NCBI RefSeq assembly: GCF_024397915.1
Contig: NZ_CP073347.1
Span: 2,728,001 to 2,792,000, forward strand
Length of the DNA: 64,000 nucleotides
Reading direction: 5' to 3'
DNA from: Marinobacterium rhizophilum
GTDB taxonomy: Bacteria > Pseudomonadota > Gammaproteobacteria > Pseudomonadales > Balneatricaceae
Shown: positions 8,112-16,460 of the stretch, piece after piece
Layout: each line of letters opens with the position of its first letter
Position numbering within the stretch: position 1 is the stretch's first letter
Program-made: the position numbers and the translations under genes
The notes under the pieces: model-generated
Databases searched by the model: none
What the model was told of the DNA's origin: nothing
The model's input: only the letters and a program-made list of their open reading frames with translations

Positions 8112-8269
8112 GGGCACTTCGAAAACCGTAACGAGCGGGCTTAGAGGCAAGGCGCACGGCGCGCAGGAACCGCAGTGTATGGGGTATACATGAGGATTCC
8201 TACCGGGCTGGCGCACCAGCACCGCGCAACGCAGCCTATGAGTCGCGCAGTAGGTTTTTCGAGGTGCCC
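8112..8269. mobile_element. MITE-like element, copy A (158 bp)
   Basis: The element ends in the inverted repeat GGGCACCTCGAAAAACC (left end has small changes). It is flanked on both sides by TCCT (8108-8111 and 8270-8273), a 4-bp target-site duplication. The interior is almost identical to the reverse complement of 39548-39690, apart from about 15 extra bases near the middle. It is too short for a transposase, so it must be moved in trans. Copy A sits between the 49-bp array and the cyclase gene. Confidence 0.85.
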
Positions 8270-8308
8270 TCCTGTGTACTGGCGCAGAGGACAGCCTTCA
8301 GACGCTCT

Positions 8309-10225
8309 TCACCCGTCCGCGGCGCGAAGCTTTACGCCGACCACGGGCTCACTCGACGCAGCGCCCAATACCCGGTTGCGGCCGCTGTTCTTGGCCTGGT
8401 AAAGGGCACTGTCGGCACTGGCAAGAATGGTTTCCAGGGTGTTCGTGTCCCCGGCCAGCTGCGCAACACCGAAGCTGGACGTCACACCCACCGTCGCAGA
8501 GGCCGTTTCCACCCGACAGGCTTCAACTGCCTGGCGCAGGCGCTCGGCCAGCTGCAGGGCTGAGTCCAGCGGTGTCTGGACCAGAACCACGGCAAACTCC
8601 TCGCCCCCCATACGCGCCTTGATATCCGAATCCCGCAGCACTGCGGTGAGCGTGCGGGCGACTTCCCGGATGACCCTGTCCCCGACTCCATGGCCAAAGG
8701 CGTCGTTAACCGTTTTGAAACTGTCGATATCCAGCATTATCACGCTGAGTGGCTGCCCGTGGCGCAGCGCCCGACCCACTTCTTCATTGCCGCGCTCGAA
8801 AAAGGCACGGCGGTTGAGCAGGCCGGTGAGGGGGTCTTCCCGCGCCAGCACCTCAGCCTGTTGCCGCGCTGCCTCCAGCTCCTGCGTCCGCTCCTTCACC
8901 TTGGCTTCCAGCTCTGCGGTAGAGCGCACGGAAGCACTGAGCTCACGCATTTCGGCTCGAGTTTTTTCTGTGCGCAGGATATTGATGCGATCAGCCAGCG
9001 CAAAGGCCAGCAGCACCGTCTGGGAGATCATGCCGACACGGGTGGCACCAATGGAAAAAGGGTCCGAAGGTAAAATACCCGTGAAGCGCAGGACGGCACC
9101 AATCACGGTCAGCGACCAGACGCTCCAGGCCAGTGTATAACCACGGGCAATTTGATGTCCCCGGTACCACAACCAGGCGCCGAGCGCCGGAAACAGCCCC
9201 AATGCCAGGCCGATCAGCAACGTCAGATTGACCGCAGCCCCCCGGTAGCCGGTAAAGAGCAGCACCGCGCTGACACCGGCAAGAACAATAAGCCCCAGCA
9301 GGATGCAGTCGATACGCGGTGCCCGGCTCCTTGTATCGAGGAAACTGCGGCTGAATTGCACCGCCAGCATGTAAAACAGACTCACCGCCGTATTGGGTAT
9401 GGTGTCGACCAGCAGCGGGCTAAAGTGCCACAGATACCGATACCCCAGACCGCTCAGGGACAGGTACATCAGGGTGGCAGCCGAGGCATAGAGCAGATAC
9501 CAGAAAAACGGGGCTTCGCGCACGGACAGCATCAAGAACAAATTGTAGAGAATGACCAGCAGGGATGCGCCCAGGAAAACGCCCAGCCAGAGCGCCTTGC
9601 TGTGTTGCTGCTGGGCATAGGCCGCGGCCGTCGAAGCTTCCTGGTAGATGTTGATAATACCGGCCGAGTCATAGGCAAAACGCAGGTAGATGTCGCTGCT
9701 GCCGCCGGCCGGGGTCAGGTAGGAGAAGTTGAAGGTTTCACTGGGAGGCCGCAGCGGCGCGAAGGGGCGGTGATCCCCCGCCTGCTGCGTAATGACGGCG
9801 GTGCCCGCAGCTGTCTCGTAGCTGTCGAGAAAATCGAGGGTGTTGTGGGGGACATCCAGAATCCACTCAATGGGCTGACTGCCGCCATTGTGCACCTGCA
9901 GCCGCACCCACCAGGCGGATGACGATACTCCAAAGGCCGTCATGCCGCTTCCCAGCGGTACAAACTTCGCATTCCAGGGCTCGGCGCGAACGTCATCGAG
10001 CGTCAGGGTACGACCGGGATCTTCCAGAACACTCAGGTAAGGCGCAAGTGACACCCCATCCATGTGTGGCTGCAGCGGCAGCACCATGGCCTGGGAAAAA
10101 GCCGACCAACAGAAAAGCAGCAGTGCGGCGAGGGAATGCAACCAGCGCCGCAGTGTGCGCGATAACCTGCGGTCTGGCTTGGCGCCCTGACCCGGCGGCA
10201 ATGCCCAATCATGGAGATCGGGCAT
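8309..10225 (-). CDS. Membrane-bound diguanylate cyclase, 7TMR-DISM sensor
   Basis: The protein of about 638 residues has an N-terminal signal/anchor (LAALLLFCWSAFSQA), a periplasmic 7TMR-DISMED2-type carbohydrate-binding-like domain (about residues 55-185), seven membrane helices (about 195-400), a short coiled coil rich in E/R/K, and a GGDEF domain at the C-terminus. The catalytic loop reads GGEEF, an active variant, and RDSD lies five residues before it, matching the RxxD inhibitory site, so it should make cyclic di-GMP under feedback control. The ATG at 10225 has AGGAAG 9 bases upstream; an earlier in-frame GTG has no ribosome site. The stimulus is unknown. Confidence 0.9.
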   Translation of the reverse strand: MPDLHDWALPPGQGAKPDRRLSRTLRRWLHSLAALLLFCWSAFSQAMVLPLQPHMDGVSLAPYLSVLEDPGRTLTLDDVRAEPWNAKFVPLGSGMTAFGVSSSAWWVRLQVHNGGSQPIEWILDVPHNTLDFLDSYETAAGTAVITQQAGDHRPFAPLRPPSETFNFSYLTPAGGSSDIYLRFAYDSAGIINIYQEASTAAAYAQQQHSKALWLGVFLGASLLVILYNLFLMLSVREAPFFWYLLYASAATLMYLSLSGLGYRYLWHFSPLLVDTIPNTAVSLFYMLAVQFSRSFLDTRSRAPRIDCILLGLIVLAGVSAVLLFTGYRGAAVNLTLLIGLALGLFPALGAWLWYRGHQIARGYTLAWSVWSLTVIGAVLRFTGILPSDPFSIGATRVGMISQTVLLAFALADRINILRTEKTRAEMRELSASVRSTAELEAKVKERTQELEAARQQAEVLAREDPLTGLLNRRAFFERGNEEVGRALRHGQPLSVIMLDIDSFKTVNDAFGHGVGDRVIREVARTLTAVLRDSDIKARMGGEEFAVVLVQTPLDSALQLAERLRQAVEACRVETASATVGVTSSFGVAQLAGDTNTLETILASADSALYQAKNSGRNRVLGAASSEPVVGVKLRAADG

Positions 10226-10319
10226 CAATTCAGGCTTCCTGTACCCTTGTGCAACTTCCAAATGTCTATACACCCGTGCATCAACGTCGTGGCAACCTAA
10301 AAAAACCGGCCAAGCGTCA

Positions 10320-10336
10320 ATATAACACTGTTATAT
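10320..10336. promoter_or_regulatory. 17-bp perfect palindrome upstream of the cyclase gene
   Basis: The 17-bp sequence ATATAACACTGTTATAT is its own reverse complement around a central base and lies about 95 bp upstream of the chosen cyclase start. It also sits between betC and the cyclase gene, both on the minus strand. It is a good candidate operator; the protein that binds it is unknown. The remaining gap to betC (10337-10467) shows no clear terminator. Confidence 0.4.
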
Positions 10337-10467
10337 AAAGATCTTGCAAGCAGGGTACCCAAAGCGCCCGACCCGCGGGCCAGGCCGCTCGGAAAACCGG
10401 TTGATGCCGGGCGGTCACGTTCGCGATCACCCGGGTGTACGGGAAAAACCGCAACCGAGCCCTGCAC

Positions 10468-11988
10468 TCAGGTGCGATCGCAGGCCAGGTAGGCATTGGA
10501 CTCGGCATCGGCACACCAGTCCCCGCCCCGGACAAACTGCTTGCTGGCGTCCTGACGCGGTTCGTAATCCCAGGATTGCTGCTCACCCTGTTTCAGCGCC
10601 CCGTGAATCAGCCGCCGCGCGTTCTGATCCTGGATGATATCCTGTCGCAACGATTCAAGATCCCATTGCGGCGCCGCAACATCCAGAAGACTTTGCAGAC
10701 AGTCGGCATGGTCGGCGCACATGGCAAGATTGCGCTGCTCCAGCGGGTCTTCGTCCAGGTTGAACAGCAGCGGCGGCGCACCTGCACCTAGCACCAGCTT
10801 GTAGGGGTCGCGCACCAGGGCAACCTGCGGCCTGTCGGTGCCCTCTGCCAGGTACTCGGCCCGCGGCAGGGGCGCGCTCTGTGGTTCACTGTTTTCGAGG
10901 TATGGAACCAGGCTGGTGCCATCCAGCGTCAGGCCGGAACAGTCACCGGCGCCCGCCATCTCCATCAAGGTCGGGAACAGGTCCAGGTGGGACACGCTGT
11001 TGCTGACCCGTGCCGGCTGGCTGGATGACGGCGTACGGATCAGCAGGGGTACCCGCAGGGACCATTCGTAGAACGATTTTTTGTACCACATGCCCCTCTC
11101 CCCCATCATGTCGCCATGGTCAGAGGTGAAAATCAGCACAGTGTTGTCCCACTGGCCCGTTTTCTTCAGCGTATCGATCAGCTGGCCGACCTTGTGATCG
11201 ATGTAGCTGATCGAGGCATAGTAGCCATGACGGGCTCGCAGGGTTTCCTGCTCGGTGGGTAGGCGGCGATCCATGCCGTAATGGAAATACAGATCCTGGC
11301 TGTGCCTGTCGCGCTCTTCCAGAGGTACAAAGGGCGCGCCAGGGGCATCGATCTCGTTGTCGTCATACAGATCCCAGAACTCCGGTGTCGGCGTGTAGGG
11401 ATCGTGGGGATGGGTAAAGGACACCGTCAGAAAAAATGGCCGCGTGTCCTTGCTGCGCGCCAGGTCATAGATCTTCTGATTGGCCTTGTAGGCGACAAGC
11501 TCGTCGAAATCCAGCTGCATGGTGCGGGCCGCCGGCGCCGCCGAGATCACGTTGCTCATGTCCTGAAAGGCCAGCTTGGTATCCTGCTGCTGCCAGTCTG
11601 GAATCCAGCTGAAATCCGCCGGATATATCTCCGTTGTCAGCCGTTCTTCGTAGCCGTGTAACTGATCGGCCCCGACAAAGTGCATCTTGCCCACCAGGCT
11701 GGTCTGGTAGCCGGCCCCGCGCAGCCCGTGCACGAATGTCGGTATGGAGGACTTGAACTCGGCCGCATTGTCGTAGGCGCCTATTTTTGAGCACAGCTGG
11801 CCGGCCAGCATGGCATAACGCGCCGGCGCACAGAGCGGAAAGTTGCAATAGGCCCGGTTAAATACCGTGCTCTCTTCGGCCAGGGCGGAAATATTGGGTG
11901 TCTTGACGACCCTGTGGCCGTAAATGGGCAACGCAGGCGCGGCGACCTGATCGGCCATGATAAACACGATATTCGGTTGAGTGGTCAT
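10468..11988 (-). CDS. betC: Choline-sulfatase (BetC)
   Basis: This 506-residue type I sulfatase starts MTTQPNIVFIMADQ, with the metal-binding aspartate Asp13. The sulfatase signature C-x-P-x-R is CAPAR with Cys53, the residue converted to formylglycine. Later family motifs are GKMHFVG and FTSDHGDMMGERG, which hold the metal and sulfate ligands. The C-terminal WDYEPRQDAS tail is typical of choline sulfatases and not of general arylsulfatases. There is no signal peptide, so it hydrolyses imported choline-O-sulfate to choline and sulfate in the cytoplasm. The ProX-type binding protein and LysR gene upstream fit a choline-sulfate locus. BetA and BetB, needed to oxidise choline, are not in the window. 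Confidence 0.93.
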   Translation of the reverse strand: MTTQPNIVFIMADQVAAPALPIYGHRVVKTPNISALAEESTVFNRAYCNFPLCAPARYAMLAGQLCSKIGAYDNAAEFKSSIPTFVHGLRGAGYQTSLVGKMHFVGADQLHGYEERLTTEIYPADFSWIPDWQQQDTKLAFQDMSNVISAAPAARTMQLDFDELVAYKANQKIYDLARSKDTRPFFLTVSFTHPHDPYTPTPEFWDLYDDNEIDAPGAPFVPLEERDRHSQDLYFHYGMDRRLPTEQETLRARHGYYASISYIDHKVGQLIDTLKKTGQWDNTVLIFTSDHGDMMGERGMWYKKSFYEWSLRVPLLIRTPSSSQPARVSNSVSHLDLFPTLMEMAGAGDCSGLTLDGTSLVPYLENSEPQSAPLPRAEYLAEGTDRPQVALVRDPYKLVLGAGAPPLLFNLDEDPLEQRNLAMCADHADCLQSLLDVAAPQWDLESLRQDIIQDQNARRLIHGALKQGEQQSWDYEPRQDASKQFVRGGDWCADAESNAYLACDRT

Positions 11989-12122
11989 TACTGATTAATC
12001 CGATGCAGAAAAAAATAATTCGGTGATGGGGCTGAAAAGTGCTGCCGACCTTTGGTTTCCGTTAAAAGCCGGTGGATATATCAGGCCCTGATAGTAAGCG
12101 ATGGATACATGACTTTTCGCTG

Positions 12123-12143
12123 TAACGAGCCGCGGCTTAGTTA
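12123..12143. promoter_or_regulatory. Dyad upstream of betC
   Basis: TAAC and GTTA arms enclose AGCCGCGGCT, itself a palindrome, 135 bp upstream of the betC start. It could be an operator for the choline-sulfate LysR protein or an RNA hairpin. The evidence is symmetry and position only. Confidence 0.3.
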
Positions 12144-12203
12144 ATCGAGCGCGGCAGCCTGCCGAGGCTTTCATATAAAAAATTCATACCGGGGCCTGTA
12201 ATC

Positions 12204-12248
12204 CATATGCAGGATGGGCGAGGCACGGCCTGCCCATCCCTGCGTATG
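12204..12248 (-). terminator. Strong hairpin after the betaine-binding protein gene
   Basis: Arms of about 15 bp (12204-12219 and 12232-12248, one bulge and one mismatch) sit just past the stop of the ProX-type gene. The T-rich stretch on the minus strand lies some 25 bases further on, so this may protect the 3' end of the mRNA or reduce read-through into betC rather than act as a classical terminator. Confidence 0.45.
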
Positions 12249-12262
12249 CTGAACCCCTGTGA

Positions 12263-13285
12263 TTACTGCCCCGAAGCCGCCTGGCGGGCCTGTGCCAGCC
12301 ACTGGTCGAAGGCGGCCTGGTTCCGGCTGATCCAGTCCTGTGCATGGCGCTCGATGTCCCGCGGCTTGTCTTCGCCGGCTTCAACCAGGGCATTTTCGGC
12401 ATTCACATCCTGGATATCGATCGAGACATTTTCAAAGAATGTTTTGGCCGCCGGGTTTTCCGACAAGAAAGTCCTGTTCGCCATGACCTGCACGGTGTTG
12501 GGTGTAAAACCAAGATCGATCCCCGTGCTTTCGCCTGTGCCGGGATAGCGGATATTCAACCAATGGCTATCTTCGCCCGGCACCAGGATATTGCTAACCC
12601 ACATGGGCGTCCAGGTGTAATAGAGCACGGGATTGCCCTTGCCATAATGGGCGATGGTATCGGCAATCAGGGCGCCATAAACCCCCTGGCGGTGGGTCAC
12701 CGTTTCCCGCAACCCCAGGTTGTCCAGGTGATCCTCAATAATCTTTTCACAGCCCCAACCGGGGTTGCAGCCGGTCAGGTCCGCCTTGCCATCACCGTCG
12801 ATATCGAACAGTTTCGCGATTTCCGGGTCCTTGAGCTGTGACAGGTCCGTGATGGCATGGGCATCCGCCGTTTTCTTGTCGATCAGGATGCCCTGCAATG
12901 CATCCTTCACCAGCACACCCACCCGCGCATTGATCTCGTCACCACCGGAGCGCTCGTAGTAGTCTTCGTGCAGCGGGTTCCAGTGCACCGCCATATAGTC
13001 GGCGTCTTCCTGGCCGACAGACAGATGGGCGATGGTGGGATCGGCTTCCAGCGCCGTCTTGACCTCGTAGCCCAGCTTTTCCAGCCCGATCCGCACGATC
13101 TCGGTCTGGAACTGGGTATTGATGTTGCCAAAATCAATCGGTCGGACGACTCTCCCCGCCCCAGGTTCGGGATTGACGACCTCGCTGGCGGCCTGGGCCA
13201 GTTGCGACAGGGAAAGCACCACGATACCGCTGGCCAGTGCCAGGCGCTTGAACGTATCAGGGGTACAGATGCTGCTCAATAACAT
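12263..13285 (-). CDS. ProX-type periplasmic binding protein for betaine/choline compounds
   Basis: The 340-residue protein has a signal peptide (LALASGIVVLSLSQLAQA, cleavage near residue 33). The mature domain carries the OpuAC/ProX pattern: PIDFGNINTQFQTEI, AVHWNPLHEDYY, the conserved TGCNPGWGCEK and YYTWTPMWV, which supply the aromatic cage for a quaternary ammonium group. GAGG lies before the ATG. It is next to betC and divergent from a LysR gene, so choline-O-sulfate is a plausible ligand. No permease or ATPase accompanies it; it may share the ProWV pair at 19952-22120, whose own binding protein is a paralogue. Confidence 0.88.
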   Translation of the reverse strand: MLLSSICTPDTFKRLALASGIVVLSLSQLAQAASEVVNPEPGAGRVVRPIDFGNINTQFQTEIVRIGLEKLGYEVKTALEADPTIAHLSVGQEDADYMAVHWNPLHEDYYERSGGDEINARVGVLVKDALQGILIDKKTADAHAITDLSQLKDPEIAKLFDIDGDGKADLTGCNPGWGCEKIIEDHLDNLGLRETVTHRQGVYGALIADTIAHYGKGNPVLYYTWTPMWVSNILVPGEDSHWLNIRYPGTGESTGIDLGFTPNTVQVMANRTFLSENPAAKTFFENVSIDIQDVNAENALVEAGEDKPRDIERHAQDWISRNQAAFDQWLAQARQAASGQ

Positions 13286-13470
13286 GCCGGATCACCTCTG
13301 TTGTTTTAATCGGTCGATTCGCCCATTGCGGACTTGGCCTGGCAATGGTGCTGCTGTGCCACCGCGAAACCCGCCTGCACAGCACCAGCCGCCTGGCTGC
13401 CCAGCCGGCTCCTTACCCAAGACAGTACTGCAGCGACGCCGAGGCCATCAAGCGAGAAAAATGCCACTGA

Positions 13471-13487
13471 CTTAACTTAAAGTTAAG
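13471..13487. promoter_or_regulatory. 17-bp palindrome, candidate LysR operator
   Basis: CTTAACTT and AAGTTAAG flank a single A, a perfect palindrome in the divergent gap between the betaine-binding protein gene and the LysR gene. Read as TTAAC-N5-GTTAA it contains the T-N11-A pattern of LysR sites and resembles the ATAAC-N5-GTTAT sites near the third LysR paralogue. It lies 71 bp upstream of this LysR start. Confidence 0.55.
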
Positions 13488-13557
13488 CTGTAACCGAGCA
13501 ACTACGCTAATATCGGAGCTTGCCTACCGACATTGCATAACCTGGCCGAGGTCAACC

Positions 13558-14484
13558 ATGCGCAAGAAGGAACTGCCATCATTCAGTGCCCTGATCGCCT
13601 TCGAGTCCGCCGCGCGACACCAGAGCTTCAAGCATGCCGCCGGGGATCTGTGCATCAGCCAGGCCGCCATCAGCCGGCAGATACGCACGCTGGAGGAACA
13701 TCTGGGCTGCGAGCTGTTTGAACGCCGCCACCGTGCCGTGCGCCTGAGCGACGATGGCCGCTTTTTCCTGGATGCCGTGACCCTGGGTCTCAACCATATC
13801 GAGGCCGCCTCGCGCCAGCTGCGGGACAGGCATGAATCCAGCAGTGTGAAAATCGGGCTCATGAGCTCCCTGGCGGGCCTTTTTCTGGCCCCCAGGCTCG
13901 GTGAGTTCCGCCGCCAGCACGCCGATATCGATATCTATATCATCAGTACGGAAGCGAACCCTGAACCCCAGCGGGAGCGGTATGACATCATGGTCAGCAT
14001 GGGCGAGCCCTCGTCCACGGCCTATGACGTCTACTGCCTGTTCAATGAAGTGGTTTTTCCGGTGTGCAGCCCGAACTATCTGGCCTCGAACCCCGCGATC
14101 CGTTCCTTTGCCGACCTCGCCGGACATACCCTGCTCAGCACCGACAGCGAGCACTGGAGCGGTATTCCCTGGCCGCGCATCGACTGGCCGTCCATGTTCC
14201 AGCTGTATGGCATCGAGTGCGACGCCTTCGAAGGGCTGCGCTACAGCAACTACCAGATGATGCTCAACACCGTGGTGAGCGGCCACGGCATTTGCCTGGG
14301 CTGGAAACACCTGGTGACGGACCTGCTAAACAGCGGCACCCTGGTCAAGCCGCTGGCTCAAGCCTATGAAACCGACAGAAAGCACTACCTGCTGATCAAA
14401 AAATCCATTGCCCACAACAAGAACGTGATCCTGTTCCGGGACTGGTTCCTGGAACAGGTCGCGCAGATGAACAGCCGGAACTGA
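13558..14484 (+). CDS. LysR-type regulator of the choline-sulfate locus
   Basis: This 308-residue LysR protein has an N-terminal winged helix-turn-helix (FSALIAFESAARHQSFKHAA then CISQAAISRQIRTLEEHLG) and an effector-binding domain ending with GHGICLGWKHLV. It belongs to the GcvA-like branch that includes the choline-sulfate utilisation regulators found next to betC. It is divergent from the binding-protein gene, the usual target layout, with GAGG seven bases before the ATG. It likely activates the SBP-betC genes in response to choline, choline sulfate or betaine. Two close paralogues lie at 16461 and 24695. Confidence 0.88.
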   Translation: MRKKELPSFSALIAFESAARHQSFKHAAGDLCISQAAISRQIRTLEEHLGCELFERRHRAVRLSDDGRFFLDAVTLGLNHIEAASRQLRDRHESSSVKIGLMSSLAGLFLAPRLGEFRRQHADIDIYIISTEANPEPQRERYDIMVSMGEPSSTAYDVYCLFNEVVFPVCSPNYLASNPAIRSFADLAGHTLLSTDSEHWSGIPWPRIDWPSMFQLYGIECDAFEGLRYSNYQMMLNTVVSGHGICLGWKHLVTDLLNSGTLVKPLAQAYETDRKHYLLIKKSIAHNKNVILFRDWFLEQVAQMNSRN

Positions 14485-14520
14485 CTCTGGCTCAGGCAGC
14501 GGGTGCCTGGCTCGGCAATA

Positions 14521-15279
14521 TCAGAACGGCAACGGCAGCTTGGCCGTACGTCCGCCATCGATGACGATAATCTGGCCGGTAATAAAGGCCGCGCCATCGG
14601 CGCACAGGAACACCACGGCATCACCGATATCCTCCGGCTCGCCGGTGCGGCCAACGGGATGCAACGCCAGCAGATCCTGCCGCGCCCGGGCTGGATTCGC
14701 CTGGGCGTCTATATAGGCATTGCTCAGGTCCGAGTTGATCCAGCCCGGAGCAATGGCATTGCAGCGGATGCCATCCCGACCCAGGTCAACGGCCAGGGCG
14801 CGGGTAAAGCCGTGGACACCGGCCTTGGAGCCACAATAGGCTGCATGCCAGGGATTGGCGCCGATGCCCTCAATGGAGCCGATATTGACGATGCTGCCAC
14901 CGCCACGTCGACGCATCTGCGGCAGCAGGGCCTTAGCCAGGAACACCGGTGCGCGCATGTTAACGACCATCATCCGGTCCCAGTCCTCTTCGCACATGTC
15001 ATCGAGCGACTGCTCGAACATGAAGCCGGCGTTGTTGACCAGGATATCAGCGCCACCAAAAACCTCCTGCGCGGCCTGGGCGATCTCGCCGGGCGCCTCT
15101 TTGCGGCTCAGGTCCGCCTCCACCCAGGCGAGATTTGCATTCCCCTTAAGGCATTCGTCCAGTGGCTGGCGCTGGGCCACCAGCACCCGGGCGCCGGCGG
15201 CCAGCAGTTTTTCGGTGATGCCACGGCCAATGCCGCGACCGCCGCCGGTGACAACGGCGACCTTGTTTGCAAGATTCAT
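14521..15279 (-). CDS. Short-chain dehydrogenase/reductase (SDR), first of a pair
   Basis: This 252-residue classical SDR has the cofactor motif TGGGRGIGRG near the N-terminus, NNAG near residue 85, a serine in IVNIGSIEG and the catalytic YCGSK. The C-terminal FITGQIIVIDGG is typical of the 3-oxoacyl reductase-like group. The ATG at 15279 has GAGGAG seven bases upstream; an upstream Met would overlap the next gene. It follows the second SDR by 22 bp, so both are in one operon. The substrate, an alcohol or hydroxy acid, cannot be told. The flanking LysR genes suggest a link to osmolyte or betaine-related metabolism. Confidence 0.85.
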   Translation of the reverse strand: MNLANKVAVVTGGGRGIGRGITEKLLAAGARVLVAQRQPLDECLKGNANLAWVEADLSRKEAPGEIAQAAQEVFGGADILVNNAGFMFEQSLDDMCEEDWDRMMVVNMRAPVFLAKALLPQMRRRGGGSIVNIGSIEGIGANPWHAAYCGSKAGVHGFTRALAVDLGRDGIRCNAIAPGWINSDLSNAYIDAQANPARARQDLLALHPVGRTGEPEDIGDAVVFLCADGAAFITGQIIVIDGGRTAKLPLPF

Positions 15280-15301
15280 AGACGACTCCTCAGAACATGA
15301 T

Positions 15302-16069
15302 TCAACCTGAAACGGGCTTGGCACCGGTCACGTCCACGCATTCACCGGCGATATAGCGGGCCTCGTGTGAGGCCAGAAAGGCGATTACGTCGGCGATGTC
15401 TTCGGGTTCGGCGATCCGCCCCAGCGGTACTGTCTTGTTCAGTTCTTCCACCGCCTTGTCCGGATCCAGGCCACGGCGCTCGAAACCGCTGCGGATCATC
15501 GGGGTGTTGATCTCGTGGGGGCAGACCGCATTGACGCGGATACCCAGCGGTGCGCAGTCACGCCCCAGGTTTCGGGTCAGTGCCGCCACCGCGCCCTTGC
15601 TGGTGCAATACGCCACGTGGCCAGGCCCGGGCAGGGTTCCCCAGACCGAGGAAGTGTTGACGATGGCACCGCCACCACGCTGCTTCATCTGTGGAATGGC
15701 GGCGCGGCACAGAAAAAACACCGCATTGAGGTTCACCCCCATGGCGGTAAACCACATCTCGTCGGTGGTCTCCTCGATGGTGCCCCTGGGGATAATGCCG
15801 GCGTTATTGAGCAGTATATCCAGGCCACCAAAACGCTCAACGCAGTGTGCAATTGCTGCCTCGCAATATTCCTTTTGCCGCAGGTCGCCGGCCAGGTAGT
15901 CTGCCTCGGCACCCAGCCCACGGGCCTCGTCGGCAGCAACACGACAGCCCTCCTCGTTCATGTCCACGATCATGATACGGGCGCCTTCGCGGGCAAAAAG
16001 CCTTACCAGCGCCTGCCCCACACCACCGGCACCGCCGGTAATAACGACAACCTTGTTTTCAAATCGCAT
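15302..16069 (-). CDS. Short-chain dehydrogenase/reductase (SDR), second of a pair
   Basis: This 255-residue SDR has TGGAGGVGQ for the nucleotide, a conserved DMNEEG acidic end of the second strand suggesting NAD preference, NNAG, a serine in IVNTSSVWG and the catalytic YCTSK. It is clearly a paralogue of the downstream SDR but not a recent copy. The ATG at 16069 is preceded by GAGGAA; the longer frame to 16135 lacks such a site. It is the first gene of a two-gene operon divergent from the LysR gene at 16461, which may regulate it. The substrate is unknown. Confidence 0.85.
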   Translation of the reverse strand: MRFENKVVVITGGAGGVGQALVRLFAREGARIMIVDMNEEGCRVAADEARGLGAEADYLAGDLRQKEYCEAAIAHCVERFGGLDILLNNAGIIPRGTIEETTDEMWFTAMGVNLNAVFFLCRAAIPQMKQRGGGAIVNTSSVWGTLPGPGHVAYCTSKGAVAALTRNLGRDCAPLGIRVNAVCPHEINTPMIRSGFERRGLDPDKAVEELNKTVPLGRIAEPEDIADVIAFLASHEARYIAGECVDVTGAKPVSG

Positions 16070-16460
16070 GACTTCTGTTCCTCGATAGGGCTGCGGTTCG
16101 AGGCTCATCATCAACAAACAGAACGGCGCTGACAAACGACTTTAACGCCACAATCGGATGACTTTTTATTAACCGAAAAATCACATCCAGGCGCCCCATT
16201 AATACAGCCAAAAGAACCCGGATAAAACGACGACAGCAGCGCTTGTAGCGCTTGCAAAGCGCCCGCCTAAAAGGCCGTAGAATCCGCCTAGAACCTTCTG
16301 TATAAGGAGTCAGTCGTGATTGACTGCAACAGTAAAAACAGCGCCCGCAAGTGCGCTATGACTGTGCCGTAGAATACCCATGCCCGCAGGCAGTATTTGA
16401 TGGCGCTCCCAGTTGCTATTTGGTTAACTGGAAACCTGATCGACCTACCCAGGCAGCCCC
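16070..16460. other. 391-bp divergent intergenic region between SDR and LysR genes
   Basis: This must contain the promoters of the SDR pair (minus) and the LysR gene (plus). A GCGCTT-GCA-AAGCGC hairpin lies at 16248-16262. A possible 18-codon leader frame, GTG at 16316 to TAG at 16372, has AAGGAG seven bases upstream; it may be chance. No AAC-N5-GTT site like those of the other two LysR loci was seen here. Confidence 0.35.
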
